A stretch of DNA of 64,000 nt from Methylophilus sp. TWE2 (GTDB lineage Bacteria; Pseudomonadota; Gammaproteobacteria; Burkholderiales; Methylophilaceae). Numbering within the stretch: position 1 is the stretch's first letter; each line of letters starts with the position of its first letter. Below are positions 28,596 to 37,951 of the stretch, piece by piece. Where the stretch lies: NCBI RefSeq assembly GCF_001183865.1, contig NZ_CP012020.1, forward strand, positions 682,001 through 746,000, written 5' to 3'. Under the pieces are notes generated by a model. It saw only the letters and a program-made list of their open reading frames with translations. It made no database searches and was not told the origin of the DNA. Made by a program: the position numbers and the translations under genes.

Positions 28596-31232
28596 ATGAC
28601 TGCACAACAATTCACATCTGCAGGGCGGGACAGGCTTATCAGACATTTATGGCTGATGGCGCTGTTTGCGCTGTTGATTTGCCTGTTATTGCTCATCTAC
28701 TCAGATCTGTTTGCGCCAGTGCATTTCGCCGCTATCCTGCTGCTCGCGATTGGAATCGGCTTATGGTGCCTGGTGACTGTCCTCGCCTGGCGCCAGCGCC
28801 GCCTGCTCTTGGCCAGGCAGGCGGCAGACCTCCAAACATTGAATCAGGTGCTGGCCCATGCTTTTTCCAGTGAAGTGTTTTCCCCGGTCAAATTTTCCCC
28901 GGCGCAAGAGGAAAGCGTGCAAGCCGGCTGGCAGCAATTGCTTGACCAGAGTCAGCAATTAAGTGCCTTAGATCCATCCGGTAAGCAGCATCCTCAGCAT
29001 TTGAATCAGCTTTACCTTGCATTGTCCCAATGTAACCATGCGATTGTGCAAAGCCAGGACAAGCATATCCTTTTTGAGCAAATTTGTCGCATTATCGTTA
29101 ACCTGGGTCATGCCAATATGGCCTGGATTGGCGAGCTGGGTGCCGATCATAAGCGCATCACCGTCCTCAGCGCATTTGGTTCAGGCATTCATTACCTGGA
29201 TGAAGTCGAGATCTCGGCTGACCCGGCCCAGCCCAGTGGTAAAGGGCCATGCGGTTTAAGCCTGATTTCTGACCATCCCTATTGGGTGCATGACTTTCAA
29301 ACCAATCCTATGACTGCCCCATGGCACGAAAAAGCCAGAGAGTTCGCCTGGAAGTCTGCCGCTTTTTTACCCTTGCATATTGAGGGTAAAGTGATTGGCT
29401 GTTTGGCGCTCTATGCTGCAGAAGCGCATGCGTTTGAGCCTGACACCCAGCGCTTGCTGCAAGGCATGGCGGCCAATATTGACTTTGCCCTGGACCGCTT
29501 TGAAGTTCAGGCACAGCGTAGCCTGATCCAAAGTCATTTACAAGGCAGTGAGCAACGCGCACGGCTAGTGCTGGAAAATGCACTGGATGCGATTGTGAAT
29601 ATTGATATGCAAGGCCTGATTGTGGAATGGAACCGGGCGGCGGCACATATCTTTGGCTATACGCGCGCCGAAGTGTTAGGCCGCCGGCTGGAAGACCTGA
29701 TTGTGCCGCCAGAGCACCGCGAAGCACATCACCAGGGAATGCACCGCTTGCAACAAACAGGGCAGTCCCGCCTGTTGGGCAAGCTGATCGAGATTACGGC
29801 CTTGCGCAGGGATGGCAGCGAATTTCCTATCGAGTTAACCATTGTTGAAATTGAGCGTGGTCACGAACATTACTACAGTGCATTTATCCGTGACATTACC
29901 AAGCGCAAAGAGGCGGAAGAGCGTATCCGCGTCCTGGCAAATTACGATACCCTCACTGGCTTGCCAAACCGGAACTTGCTCAATGAACGTGTGACGGTTG
30001 AAATTGAGAAAGCCTGGGACCAGGATGGCCAGTTCGCGTTGATGTTCCTTGATCTTGACCATTTCAAGGATGTAAATGACAGCCTGGGGCATCGCTATGG
30101 CGATAACTTGCTTATTGCCTTAACCAAGCGTTTTGAAAGCCTGGTGCGGCCGCAGGATACCATTTGCCGCCTGGGTGGGGATGAGTTTGTGTTTTTGCTG
30201 GCAGAAGCAGACCATGTGATTGCCAGGGAGGTGGTCGAACGGTTGTTGAAAGCTGTTGAACAGCCGTTTGTCATAGACCAGTATGAACTCACCATTACGG
30301 CATCCATCGGGGTGGCGATTTATCCTGATGACGGCCTGGATATGGAAAGCTTGCAACGTAACGCCGATGTGGCGATGTACCGCACCAAAAAAGAGAGCCG
30401 CAACAGTTACCGCTTTTTTAGCAATCATATGCAGGTGCAGACAGCGCGTAACCTGCAATTGGTCAATGCCTTGCGCCAGGCGATTTCCCTGGGGCAACTG
30501 GCAGTGTACTACCAGCCGCAAGTGGCGCTGGATAATGGCCGGTTGCTAGGTGTTGAGGCCTTGCTGCGCTGGAAGCACCCCCAGCTCGGCTTTATTTCAC
30601 CCGCTGAGTTTATCCCGCTGGCAGAATCGAGTGGTCTGATTATTTCCATAGGCAGCTGGGTGCTGGAGCAGGCAACACAACAAATGTATGCCTGGCGCCT
30701 GGCAGGCTTGCACGGTATCTCGGTGTCCGTCAATTTGTCCAGTATCCAGTTCCGCGACCCTAAGTTGCCTGCGCTGGTGAAGTCTACCCTGGAGCGTTAC
30801 AACGTTTCACCAGAATGCCTGGAACTGGAGCTTACCGAAGGCGTGGCGCTGGAAAACCCGGAAGGGGCTGTGGCCATGATGGATGCATTAAATAAGCTGG
30901 GGGTGCGCCTCTCTATTGACGATTTTGGGACCGGGTATTCTTCATTGAGTTACCTGAAAAAATTCAAAGTCTACAAGCTCAAGGTCGACCAGACCTTTGT
31001 ACGCGATATCAGCACCGATGATGAAGACAAGGCGATTGTGATTGCCATTATCCAGCTGGCCCGCAGTCTGGGGCTCAAGACCATCGCTGAAGGGGTGGAA
31101 ACGCCCGAGCAGAAAGCATTCTTGCAGACACAGGGCTGTGACGAAATGCAGGGCTACCTGCTCAGCAAGCCTCTGAACAGTGACGATGCGACGGCATTCT
31201 TGCTGTCATATGTTCCACCTGCTGTGCCCTGA
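28596..31232 (+). CDS. GAF-PAS-GGDEF-EAL c-di-GMP signalling protein
   Basis: An 878-residue multidomain sensor. Two N-terminal membrane helices (about 10-70), a GAF domain (about 145-300), a PAS domain (about 325-440), GGDEF (about 450-610; LGGDEF intact) and EAL (about 620-870; EALLRW, DDFGTGYSSLSYL). Both catalytic motifs look intact, so it may be bifunctional or mainly a phosphodiesterase. Ligands of the sensory domains are unknown. The 206 bases upstream (28390-28595) show no clear promoter. Confidence 0.95.
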   Translation: MTAQQFTSAGRDRLIRHLWLMALFALLICLLLLIYSDLFAPVHFAAILLLAIGIGLWCLVTVLAWRQRRLLLARQAADLQTLNQVLAHAFSSEVFSPVKFSPAQEESVQAGWQQLLDQSQQLSALDPSGKQHPQHLNQLYLALSQCNHAIVQSQDKHILFEQICRIIVNLGHANMAWIGELGADHKRITVLSAFGSGIHYLDEVEISADPAQPSGKGPCGLSLISDHPYWVHDFQTNPMTAPWHEKAREFAWKSAAFLPLHIEGKVIGCLALYAAEAHAFEPDTQRLLQGMAANIDFALDRFEVQAQRSLIQSHLQGSEQRARLVLENALDAIVNIDMQGLIVEWNRAAAHIFGYTRAEVLGRRLEDLIVPPEHREAHHQGMHRLQQTGQSRLLGKLIEITALRRDGSEFPIELTIVEIERGHEHYYSAFIRDITKRKEAEERIRVLANYDTLTGLPNRNLLNERVTVEIEKAWDQDGQFALMFLDLDHFKDVNDSLGHRYGDNLLIALTKRFESLVRPQDTICRLGGDEFVFLLAEADHVIAREVVERLLKAVEQPFVIDQYELTITASIGVAIYPDDGLDMESLQRNADVAMYRTKKESRNSYRFFSNHMQVQTARNLQLVNALRQAISLGQLAVYYQPQVALDNGRLLGVEALLRWKHPQLGFISPAEFIPLAESSGLIISIGSWVLEQATQQMYAWRLAGLHGISVSVNLSSIQFRDPKLPALVKSTLERYNVSPECLELELTEGVALENPEGAVAMMDALNKLGVRLSIDDFGTGYSSLSYLKKFKVYKLKVDQTFVRDISTDDEDKAIVIAIIQLARSLGLKTIAEGVETPEQKAFLQTQGCDEMQGYLLSKPLNSDDATAFLLSYVPPAVP

Positions 31233-31300
31233 CCTCAGGACTCAATTCAACCGTTTTATCTTTCGCTTCTTTTCTTCTCTGCCTAGCAATGTAAATCCGC

Positions 31301-31331
31301 TTGACATTGTAAATGATAATTATTATCATTT
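31301..31331 (+). promoter_or_regulatory. Fur box overlapping a sigma-70 promoter
   Basis: TTGACA (31301-31306) and TATCAT (31324-31329) are 17 bases apart. Across the spacer and -10 lies a perfect 21-base palindrome, AAATGATAAT-T-ATTATCATTT (31311-31331), close to the Fur consensus GATAATGATAATCATTATC. The layout predicts iron repression of the operon that starts at 31357. Confidence 0.88.
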
Positions 31332-31356
31332 ACTGAAGGTTTAGCAAAGGAGCGTC

Positions 31357-31569
31357 ATGATGAAACGTCAAACAGTGGTTGGAAAAACGATGTTGGCAGG
31401 AAAGACTGCCTGCAAGGTGCTTTACCATCAGTCTTCGGACATGGTGGAACTGGAGGTTGGCGGTACCACACTCAAGTTTGACGCCGATCACTTTATTGTG
31501 ATTAATGAAATGCTACGCAAGGCCGCTGCGCGCATTGTGATGCAAACCGAAATTGAGATGATTGTTTAA
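31357..31569 (+). CDS. Small Fur-regulated protein A (70 aa), unknown function
   Basis: First gene of a three-gene operon behind a Fur box. ATG ATG at 31357/31360 follows AAGGAG. The 70-residue product is soluble, with a compact pattern VLYHQSSDMVELEVGGTTLK then FDADHF and a C-terminal amphipathic helix. The third gene of the operon encodes a similar arrangement (V-x-Y, ELE[VI]G, L-x-D-x-D, then a helix), so the two look like distant paralogues. No family was recognised. Regulation points to iron limitation. Confidence 0.8.
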   Translation: MMKRQTVVGKTMLAGKTACKVLYHQSSDMVELEVGGTTLKFDADHFIVINEMLRKAAARIVMQTEIEMIV

Positions 31570-31583
31570 AAAGAAAGGCTGCC

Positions 31584-31853
31584 ATGAATACCATGAATAT
31601 CCATCCCATACGCTACGATCCCAGTCTGCCAGATGCCGAGTCTGTGATGGCGTCATTGCTGTATGTCGCGACGCTCTATATCAAAAAGCCAACCTATGAC
31701 TTGGCCAAACAGGCATTGCGCTTGGCCGAGACGCTGACGGCACCAGAGTATGCCGATTCGGAACTGATTTGCAGCGTCTCTCGGCGCATGTGCGTGCAAT
31801 GGACCTTACTGGTCAACGAACACGAGCAGGCCACCACCCAGCTGCGCGCATAA
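31584..31853 (+). CDS. Small Fur-regulated protein B (89 aa), unknown function
   Basis: Second gene of the Fur-box operon, 14 bases after the first, with GAAAGG upstream. The 89-residue product is mostly alpha-helical (SLLYVATLYIKKPTYDLAKQ, then LAETLTAPEYADSELI), soluble, with two Cys in the second half (ELICSVSRRMCVQW). It does not resemble the two flanking small proteins. The helical-hairpin look suggests a protein-protein interaction module; function unknown. Confidence 0.78.
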   Translation: MNTMNIHPIRYDPSLPDAESVMASLLYVATLYIKKPTYDLAKQALRLAETLTAPEYADSELICSVSRRMCVQWTLLVNEHEQATTQLRA

Positions 31854-31889
31854 CAATAAAACGAGGGATTGATTGTGAATGAGGAAACT

Positions 31890-32117
31890 ATGTGTAAAAA
31901 GATTCTCTTGTCTGGCCAGGCCGGATTCCGTGTGCATTACTGCGAGACCCACCGTACCATAGAGCTGGAAATTGGTGCCATGAGTTTGCGGCTGGATGAA
32001 GATGCGCTGGAGCTGATGAGTGATGCCCTGGATGAGTCAGTGACTAAATTACAGGCCCTGCATGCGACCAGAGGGTCTTTCCGGGCATTTATGCGGCAAT
32101 TGAATATGCCTGATTGA
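31890..32117 (+). CDS. Small Fur-regulated protein C (75 aa), distant paralogue of protein A
   Basis: Third gene of the operon. The frame also opens at TTG 31869 and GTG 31875; ATG 31890 is chosen for GAGGAA just upstream, but GTG 31875 behind GAGGG is a fair alternative. The product shares its core layout with protein A (GFRVHYCETHRTIELEIGAM, L-x-L-D-E-D, helix) and adds a basic C-terminal tail. A perfect bidirectional terminator follows at 32180. Confidence 0.75.
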   Translation: MCKKILLSGQAGFRVHYCETHRTIELEIGAMSLRLDEDALELMSDALDESVTKLQALHATRGSFRAFMRQLNMPD

Positions 32118-32179
32118 TTTAAACCTGTTGTGAGAAACACTCACAGGCATCTGAGATCAATAGATGGCAAGCACTGCTA

Positions 32180-32213
32180 AAACAAAAGAGGAGCATAAGC
32201 TCCTCTTTTGTTT
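32180..32213. terminator. Bidirectional rho-independent terminator
   Basis: Perfect 15-bp stem (32180-32194 with 32199-32213) around ATAA, with A/T-rich ends giving a T-run in both directions. It separates the Fur-box operon from the convergent MarR gene. Confidence 0.9.
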
Positions 32214-32262
32214 GATAGGATTTGCTTGCAAGGATGATTGCTATTTCAAGTTCCTTGGTGAC

Positions 32263-32703
32263 TTAATAGCTTGGAATTTTTGCTGTCACGCTTTTGGTCA
32301 GCTCATTCAGCGTTTTGTTCAGGTTATCAAAGGCGGCACTGTTCAACCCTGTATCGCAAGCCACGCGCTTTTGCACATCAGAAAGCTTGCTACGTAAGGC
32401 TTGTCCTTCTTCGGTCAGGCTGACAATCACGACGCGCTCGTCATCCTTCTGTCGGGTACGCTTGGTCAGTTTTTTTGCTTCCAGACGTTTGACGACCGGG
32501 GTAATGGTGGCAGGTTCCAACATTAACTTTTCGGCAATATCTTTAATCGAAAGCTGCTTGTATTGCCACAGTGCGACCAATACCAGGTATTGCGGATAGG
32601 TCAGGTTAAGTTTGTCCAGATCAGGCTTGTAAGAACGCAGTAATGCATGGGTGGCCGAGTAAAGCGAAAAGCACAACTGGTTTTCCAGATATAAGTTAGG
32701 CAT
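32263..32703 (-). CDS. MarR-family transcriptional regulator
   Basis: A 146-residue winged-helix regulator with the typical layout: N-terminal dimerisation helices, a helix-turn-helix (LSIKDIAEKLMLEPATITPV), and the wing with KKLTKRTRQKDDERVVIVSL. The N-terminal Cys (LCFSL near residue 11) and general pattern resemble the OhrR-type peroxide sensors, but no ohr gene is seen beside it. It converges on the Fur-box operon. The 264 bases upstream hold no clear gene. Confidence 0.88.
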   Translation of the reverse strand: MPNLYLENQLCFSLYSATHALLRSYKPDLDKLNLTYPQYLVLVALWQYKQLSIKDIAEKLMLEPATITPVVKRLEAKKLTKRTRQKDDERVVIVSLTEEGQALRSKLSDVQKRVACDTGLNSAAFDNLNKTLNELTKSVTAKIPSY

Positions 32704-32967
32704 GAAGTTAAAATTATATTGTCATTAATATGTAATTGATAATTACAGCATCAATTGAGGAGGGTGTCTATAGGTGTTTTGTAGGAGAAACACTGGTTTT
32801 GTATAAGATATGAAATATCACACCCAAGAATTTGCTGGTTAATAGCAAATCTTCTCACTGAAGTAAGGTTTTGACGCTATTTCTTTGAACGTCATGAAAT
32901 GATTAAAGTACGATAAAATCATGCCTATCCCAGCCTAATTGTGTGCCGTAGAAAGCTTTTCCGCGTA

Positions 32968-34365
32968 ATGTTGCCTTCCGTGACTTTTCTTGACCTCGAA
33001 ACCACCGGGGCAACACCCTTAAGAGACCGTATTACAGAAATTGCTTTGGTAAGGTTTGACGATGGTGTGGAAACGCTGCGCTGGCAAACACTGATCAATC
33101 CGCAGCAACCTATCCCGCCATTTATCCAGTCACTGACCGGCATCAATGATGCCATGGTGGCCGATGCCCCGACGTTTGCCGAAGTGGCTGACAAGTTGCT
33201 GGCTTTACTGGAAGGTTCTGTGCTGGCCGCGCATAATGTGCGCTTTGATCATGGTTTCCTGAAGTCTGAATTCAAGCGGATAGGATGCAATTTTCGCACC
33301 AAAGTCCTATGCACAGTCAAATTGTCTCGCCTGTTATATCCGCAGTATTACAGCCATGGGATTGATGCGATTGTAGAGCGTCACCGGATCACTGGCCTGG
33401 CGCGCCACCGAGCCATGGGCGATGTGGAGGCGATTCTCATCATGCTCAATGACGCCAGGCGTGACCTGGGCGAAGAAGAGGTTCGAGCGGCCGCACTCAA
33501 GCTGATGTCAGCGCCTACGCTGCCACCGCATATCGACGCCAGCCTAGTGGGTGAGCTGCCTGAGGCACCAGGGGTCTACCTGTTCTACGGTGAGAACGAT
33601 TTACCGCTGTATATCGGTAAAAGCATTAATCTAAGGGCGCGTGTGCTGTCGCACTTTAGTAGCGATCATGCTTCCAGCAAAGAAATGCGCATGACTCAGG
33701 AAATGAAGCGTTTTGAGTGGATCCCGACCGCAGGCGAATTCAGCGCTTTGCTGCTGGAGTCGCGGTTGGTCAAGGAGCGTCTGCCCATCTATAACCGGCA
33801 GTTGCGGCGTGAGCGCCAATTATGCAGCTGGCGGTTGGCGCCAGGTGATACGTCGCAGCCCTTACTCACGCTTGTGCATGAAGACGAAATTGACCCCAGC
33901 CAGTTGACTCAACTGTTTGGCACCTTCAAAAGCAAGCGCCAGGCGGTAGAAACCTTGCGCAAGATTGCCGAAATGAGTCATTTGTGTGTCAAAGCGCTGG
34001 GTCTTGAGCCAGGACGCAATGGCCCGTGTTTTGCCTATCAGTTAAAAGGTTGCAAAGGCGTGTGTTGTGGTCAGGAGTCGACTGAAATGCATGCTTTACG
34101 CGTACAGCAGGCATTGATTGCGCATAAACTCAAAATCTGGCCATACCCCGGCAAGATCGGGATTGAGGAATATAACCTCGAAAACGATCTGCGACAGATT
34201 CATGTCTTTGAGCATTGGGTGTATCTGGGCGTAGCGGTGGATGATGACAGTTTGCAGGAACTAAGGACGCAAAAAACAGCGCTCAAGTTTGATCTTGATA
34301 CCTACAAGTTATTATTGAAAATGCTGGCGCAAAAAAAGACCCGCGTGCTCGACCTGGCGGGCTGA
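32968..34365 (+). CDS. DnaQ-like 3'-5' exonuclease fused to a GIY-YIG nuclease domain
   Basis: A 465-residue protein. The N-terminal DEDDh exonuclease (about 1-165) has FLDLETTG, HNVRFDHGFL and HRAMGDVEA. The second part (about 190-275) is a UvrC-type GIY-YIG domain with PGVYLFYGENDLPLYIGKS. The C-terminal region includes a Cys-bearing segment (CFAYQLKGCKGVCCG). This fused family occurs in many proteobacteria and resembles Cho/UvrC, suggesting a role in DNA repair. GTG 32941 opens the frame, but ATG 32968 gives a cleaner start. Confidence 0.9.
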   Translation: MLPSVTFLDLETTGATPLRDRITEIALVRFDDGVETLRWQTLINPQQPIPPFIQSLTGINDAMVADAPTFAEVADKLLALLEGSVLAAHNVRFDHGFLKSEFKRIGCNFRTKVLCTVKLSRLLYPQYYSHGIDAIVERHRITGLARHRAMGDVEAILIMLNDARRDLGEEEVRAAALKLMSAPTLPPHIDASLVGELPEAPGVYLFYGENDLPLYIGKSINLRARVLSHFSSDHASSKEMRMTQEMKRFEWIPTAGEFSALLLESRLVKERLPIYNRQLRRERQLCSWRLAPGDTSQPLLTLVHEDEIDPSQLTQLFGTFKSKRQAVETLRKIAEMSHLCVKALGLEPGRNGPCFAYQLKGCKGVCCGQESTEMHALRVQQALIAHKLKIWPYPGKIGIEEYNLENDLRQIHVFEHWVYLGVAVDDDSLQELRTQKTALKFDLDTYKLLLKMLAQKKTRVLDLAG

Positions 34366-34429
34366 AGGCAAGTTGGTCAACCTAAACTGCAACCTGCCAG
34401 AACACGCGGGACAAGGGGTAGTTGTTAAA

Positions 34430-35839
34430 TCAGGGCAGGTAGAATGTACTGTCCGTTGAGACGGTTTCGCCGCTGGAGATTTGCATCACTTCGATTTTGA
34501 TGCGCTGGCTGCCACGTTGCTCGCTAGAGGGTAGAGACAAACTTAACGGCAGCAATACTTCCTCGGTCGGGCCAGCAGTCAGTGTTTGCTCACTTTCTAT
34601 ACGTAGGCCGCCAAGTCCGCTGGCCTGTACCCGGTAGCGTTGCCCCTGCTCGGTGGCATTGGTCAGGTGTAGCTGATACAGGTTCTCGACACCATGGCTG
34701 GTTTCCCGGTACATGATATTGCGGTCACGGATCACATCCACCTTAAAGTCGGGCTTGTGTAACAGGCCATAACCCAGCCACGCCAGCATGAGCGCAAATA
34801 ATGCGCTGTATATCAAGACGCGGGGGCGCAGCAGGTGCTGGCGCAATTTGTGTTTTCCACTCTGGCCTGCGGAAGAGAAGCGGATCAGGTCGCGTGGATA
34901 TTGCATTTTGTCCATGACGTCATTGCAGGCATCAATACACAATCCGCAGCTGATGCATTCGTATTGCAGGCCATTGCGAATATCAATGCCTACCGGGCAT
35001 ACCTGCACGCAGATATTGCAATCTATGCATGATCCCAAGCCTTGTGCCTGGTAATCCTGATTTTTGCTACGGCCACCGCGGGGTTCGCCCCGCTCACTGT
35101 CATAAGCCACAATTAATGTGTGATTATCAAACATTGCACTCTGGAAGCGTGCATAGGGACACATATGCTTGCAGACCTGCTCGCGTAAAAAACCGGCATT
35201 GCCATAAGTCGCCAGGCTGTAGAAGCCTAACCAGAAGCACGACCAGCCACCCAGTTGCCATTGCTGAATATCACCCAATAATTCGCGTACGGGTGTGAAG
35301 TAGCCGACAAAGGTGAATCCTGTCACCAGCGAGAAGGCCAGCCATACACCATGTTTGCTCAGTTTGATGCCGGCTTTGCGGGGTCCCCAGGGCTGGGCAT
35401 CGAGCTTTTGCCTGGCCATGCGGTCGCCTTCTATGCTGCGCTCCATCCACAAGAAAATTTCGGTATATACCGATTGTGGGCAAGAGAAGCCGCACCACAA
35501 TCGGCCTGCAACCGCCGTAAACAAAAATAATCCGATCGCACAAATGATGAGTAGCATGGCCAGGTAAAACAGGTCCTGCGGAAAGATCACCAGGCCAAAC
35601 AGGTAAAAGCGATGCGTATCAATATCCAGCAAAAATGCCTGGCGGCCACCGTATTGCAACCATGGCAAGCCGTAAAACACCAGTTGCGTCAGCCAGATCA
35701 TGAGCCAGCGCCAGTTCTTGAAGTAACCACTGACAGAACGCGGATATACCTTGCGTGTTTTCTGGTAAAGCGAAATGGTTTGCTCGGCCACGGGGGCGGC
35801 CACAATCGGAATCACTGGTTTGCTGCGTGTGGATGACAT
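34430..35839 (-). CDS. ccoG: Cytochrome c oxidase accessory protein CcoG (RdxA/FixG)
   Basis: Membrane-bound iron-sulfur protein of 469 residues with four or five helices. It contains two 4Fe-4S ferredoxin motifs (SCIDCNICVQVCPVGID and CISCGLCIDACNDVMDK), an upstream CGFSCPQSVY typical of the NapH/CcoG group, and a C-terminal IG-like domain. It reduces copper for delivery to cbb3-type oxidase assembly. The ccoNOP genes are not in the window, so here ccoG stands alone. Confidence 0.95.
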   Translation of the reverse strand: MSSTRSKPVIPIVAAPVAEQTISLYQKTRKVYPRSVSGYFKNWRWLMIWLTQLVFYGLPWLQYGGRQAFLLDIDTHRFYLFGLVIFPQDLFYLAMLLIICAIGLFLFTAVAGRLWCGFSCPQSVYTEIFLWMERSIEGDRMARQKLDAQPWGPRKAGIKLSKHGVWLAFSLVTGFTFVGYFTPVRELLGDIQQWQLGGWSCFWLGFYSLATYGNAGFLREQVCKHMCPYARFQSAMFDNHTLIVAYDSERGEPRGGRSKNQDYQAQGLGSCIDCNICVQVCPVGIDIRNGLQYECISCGLCIDACNDVMDKMQYPRDLIRFSSAGQSGKHKLRQHLLRPRVLIYSALFALMLAWLGYGLLHKPDFKVDVIRDRNIMYRETSHGVENLYQLHLTNATEQGQRYRVQASGLGGLRIESEQTLTAGPTEEVLLPLSLSLPSSEQRGSQRIKIEVMQISSGETVSTDSTFYLP

Positions 35840-35951
35840 AAGACGCTCGAATCAATCAGATTGCGAGCAGTTTAGAAGAATAAGTATATTGAAAACAGAT
35901 TCAGTTTCTAATTAAAAAACCATATCAGATGTGCGTTGTCTGAGGAACTGT

Positions 35952-37373
35952 TTAGTCGCGGCGAATGAATTGACCTAGCGTCTCAATCGCGTGTTGATTG
36001 GCTGCAGTGAAAGGGTGGCCGTAATTGAGCCGGATGTAGCATGCATATTGCTGTTGTGAAGAGAACATATGGCCGGGTGCCAGGCTGATATTATGGGCGA
36101 TGGCTTGCTGGAATAGTTTCAGGCCGTCTTTTTGCGCTGGTAATTGCACCCATAAGAAATAACCGCCTTGCGGCAGGGTAAAGCGGACTTCTGCTGGCAG
36201 GTGCTGGTGGATGGCTTGCGAAAATTGCAATTGTTGCAACATGAGCTGGTGCCTAAGCTGGCGTAAATGCTTGTCGTAGCCGCCTTTTGCCAGATAGCTC
36301 GCAAGTGCTAGTTGCGCTGGAATGGAGGTGGCGAGTGTGGTGGAAATTTTCAGGCGGGTAATTTTTTCGCTAAAGCGCCCGGCAGAGACCCAGCCGACAC
36401 GGTAGCCAGGCGCCAGTGTTTTCGAAAATGAGCTGCAATGCATGACCCAGCCGTCACTGTCCCAAGTCTTGGCTGGCAGAGGGCGATGCTTGCCAAAATA
36501 CAATTCCCGGTAGACATCATCTTCGATCAAGGGGAGCTGGTAACGCGTGATGAGCGCAACCAGTGCCTGCTTTTTGTCTTCTGGCATCAGGCTGCCAGTG
36601 GGGTTCTGAAAGTTGGTCATAAGCCAGCAGGCTTTAGGTCTATGCTGAATAATCGCGCGTTCAAGCGCTGCAAGGTCTATACCGAGCTCTGGGTGGCTGG
36701 GGACTTCTATTGCTTTTAGCCCCAAGCGCTCAATCGCCTGCAAGGCGGCGTAAAAACTGGGGCATTCAATCATCACGCTATCGCCAGGCTGGGTCACTGC
36801 CGCCAGGCAAAGGTTAAGCGCTTCCAGGGCGCCATTGGTAATTACAATCTCATCCGGATCGGTTTGCTTGCCATCCAGTTGGTAACGCAAGGCAATTTGT
36901 CGTCTGAGTTCGAGATCCCCCTGACCGATATCACTGACCGTATCTTGCGGCTGCATATGCCGCACGGCGCTAGCCATGTGATCCGCCAGTTTAGGTAGTG
37001 GAAACAAGTGCGGGCTGGGAAAGGCCGAGCCAAAAGGAACATGTTGCGGATCCTTGATCCGTTCAAGTAAGTTAAACACCAGGTCACTCACTTGCAGGGT
37101 GGTGGGGACGCCGTCATCCTCTGCGGTATGTGGTAACAAACGCTCGTTTCGCAAAGGTCCGGCCACGTAATAGCCAGAGCGTGGCCGCGTCACAATCAGG
37201 CCACGCGCCTCTAGTAAATAATAGGCTTGGAAGACAGTGGATGCATTGACCTGTTTGCTGACCTGTATCTGGCGGATAGAAGGCAGCTTGTCACCACGCT
37301 TAAGTAGGCCTTGTTGAATGGCGCTGGCGATTTCTTCAGCAATAACTTCGTATTTCTTCAACTGATCGTCCAT
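35952..37373 (-). CDS. MocR-type GntR/aminotransferase transcriptional regulator
   Basis: A 473-residue fusion of an N-terminal GntR winged helix (about 5-75; LPSIRQIQVSKQVNASTVFQ) with a fold-type I PLP aminotransferase domain (about 110-470), with the PLP lysine in SSFSKTLAPGYRVGW. MocR proteins regulate genes for amines, vitamins or sugars, and often control a divergent neighbour. Here the divergent neighbour is the orphan gene at 37475, with 101 bases between starts. Confidence 0.93.
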   Translation of the reverse strand: MDDQLKKYEVIAEEIASAIQQGLLKRGDKLPSIRQIQVSKQVNASTVFQAYYLLEARGLIVTRPRSGYYVAGPLRNERLLPHTAEDDGVPTTLQVSDLVFNLLERIKDPQHVPFGSAFPSPHLFPLPKLADHMASAVRHMQPQDTVSDIGQGDLELRRQIALRYQLDGKQTDPDEIVITNGALEALNLCLAAVTQPGDSVMIECPSFYAALQAIERLGLKAIEVPSHPELGIDLAALERAIIQHRPKACWLMTNFQNPTGSLMPEDKKQALVALITRYQLPLIEDDVYRELYFGKHRPLPAKTWDSDGWVMHCSSFSKTLAPGYRVGWVSAGRFSEKITRLKISTTLATSIPAQLALASYLAKGGYDKHLRQLRHQLMLQQLQFSQAIHQHLPAEVRFTLPQGGYFLWVQLPAQKDGLKLFQQAIAHNISLAPGHMFSSQQQYACYIRLNYGHPFTAANQHAIETLGQFIRRD

Positions 37374-37474
37374 TCTGGCGTGAGTATCTGATATGGTTAA
37401 TTTAATGCAAACTGCAGCTGTTATGCAAATCGCTCATCGATTAAGCTGCCCTTAACTAAATTTGGGAGTTGCAG

Positions 37475-37816
37475 ATGGCTTCAAAAGCAGTCACTGAAAA
37501 CGCGGTGCTGAGCGTGATGCAGTGGAATAAAAAACATTACCAGGCATCGCTGATGGATGGGCAACATCTGGAACTGGTGGTGGATATGTTTAATGTGCAA
37601 GTCATGCATGCTGGCAGGCCAGTTGCCAAAGCGACCTTCCAGCCGTTGAGTTCATTGAATAATCTTGAAATGCAACCCGTGTATAAATTAGCCGCATTTC
37701 AAGATGATGAGGGTGAAAACTTGCACGGTTGTCAGCCCTTGCTAGAGACAGTGTTCGCTGTCTACGCTTATTACACTAATGGCAGTATCCGGCCGTGGCG
37801 CCAAGCAGTAAAATAA
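37475..37816 (+). CDS. Orphan protein divergent from the MocR regulator
   Basis: A 113-residue cytosolic protein (ATG 37475; GGGAG six bases upstream; a TTG at 37469 also opens the frame). No signal peptide or membrane segment. It has beta-like stretches (HYQASLMDGQHLELVVDMF) and an aromatic C-terminal part (VFAVYAYYTNGSIRPWRQ). No family was recognised. Its divergent position next to a MocR regulator makes it a candidate target gene (inference). Confidence 0.75.
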   Translation: MASKAVTENAVLSVMQWNKKHYQASLMDGQHLELVVDMFNVQVMHAGRPVAKATFQPLSSLNNLEMQPVYKLAAFQDDEGENLHGCQPLLETVFAVYAYYTNGSIRPWRQAVK

Positions 37817-37885
37817 GCTCTTTTTTGACTAGTGGTGCGGTGAAAGTGAGCGCTGCTGGGTCAGGTAAAAACATGCGCAAATATA

Positions 37886-37914
37886 TTTGCATTCTTGAAT
37901 AAATTGCGTATAAT
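37886..37914 (+). promoter_or_regulatory. Promoter of rplU-rpmA
   Basis: TTTGCA (37886-37891) and a perfect TATAAT (37909-37914), 17 bases apart, about 38 bases upstream of the rplU ATG. Confidence 0.7.
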
Positions 37915-37951
37915 TGCGGGTTCTTTAAAAGGCGATGTTTAAGGCATTATT

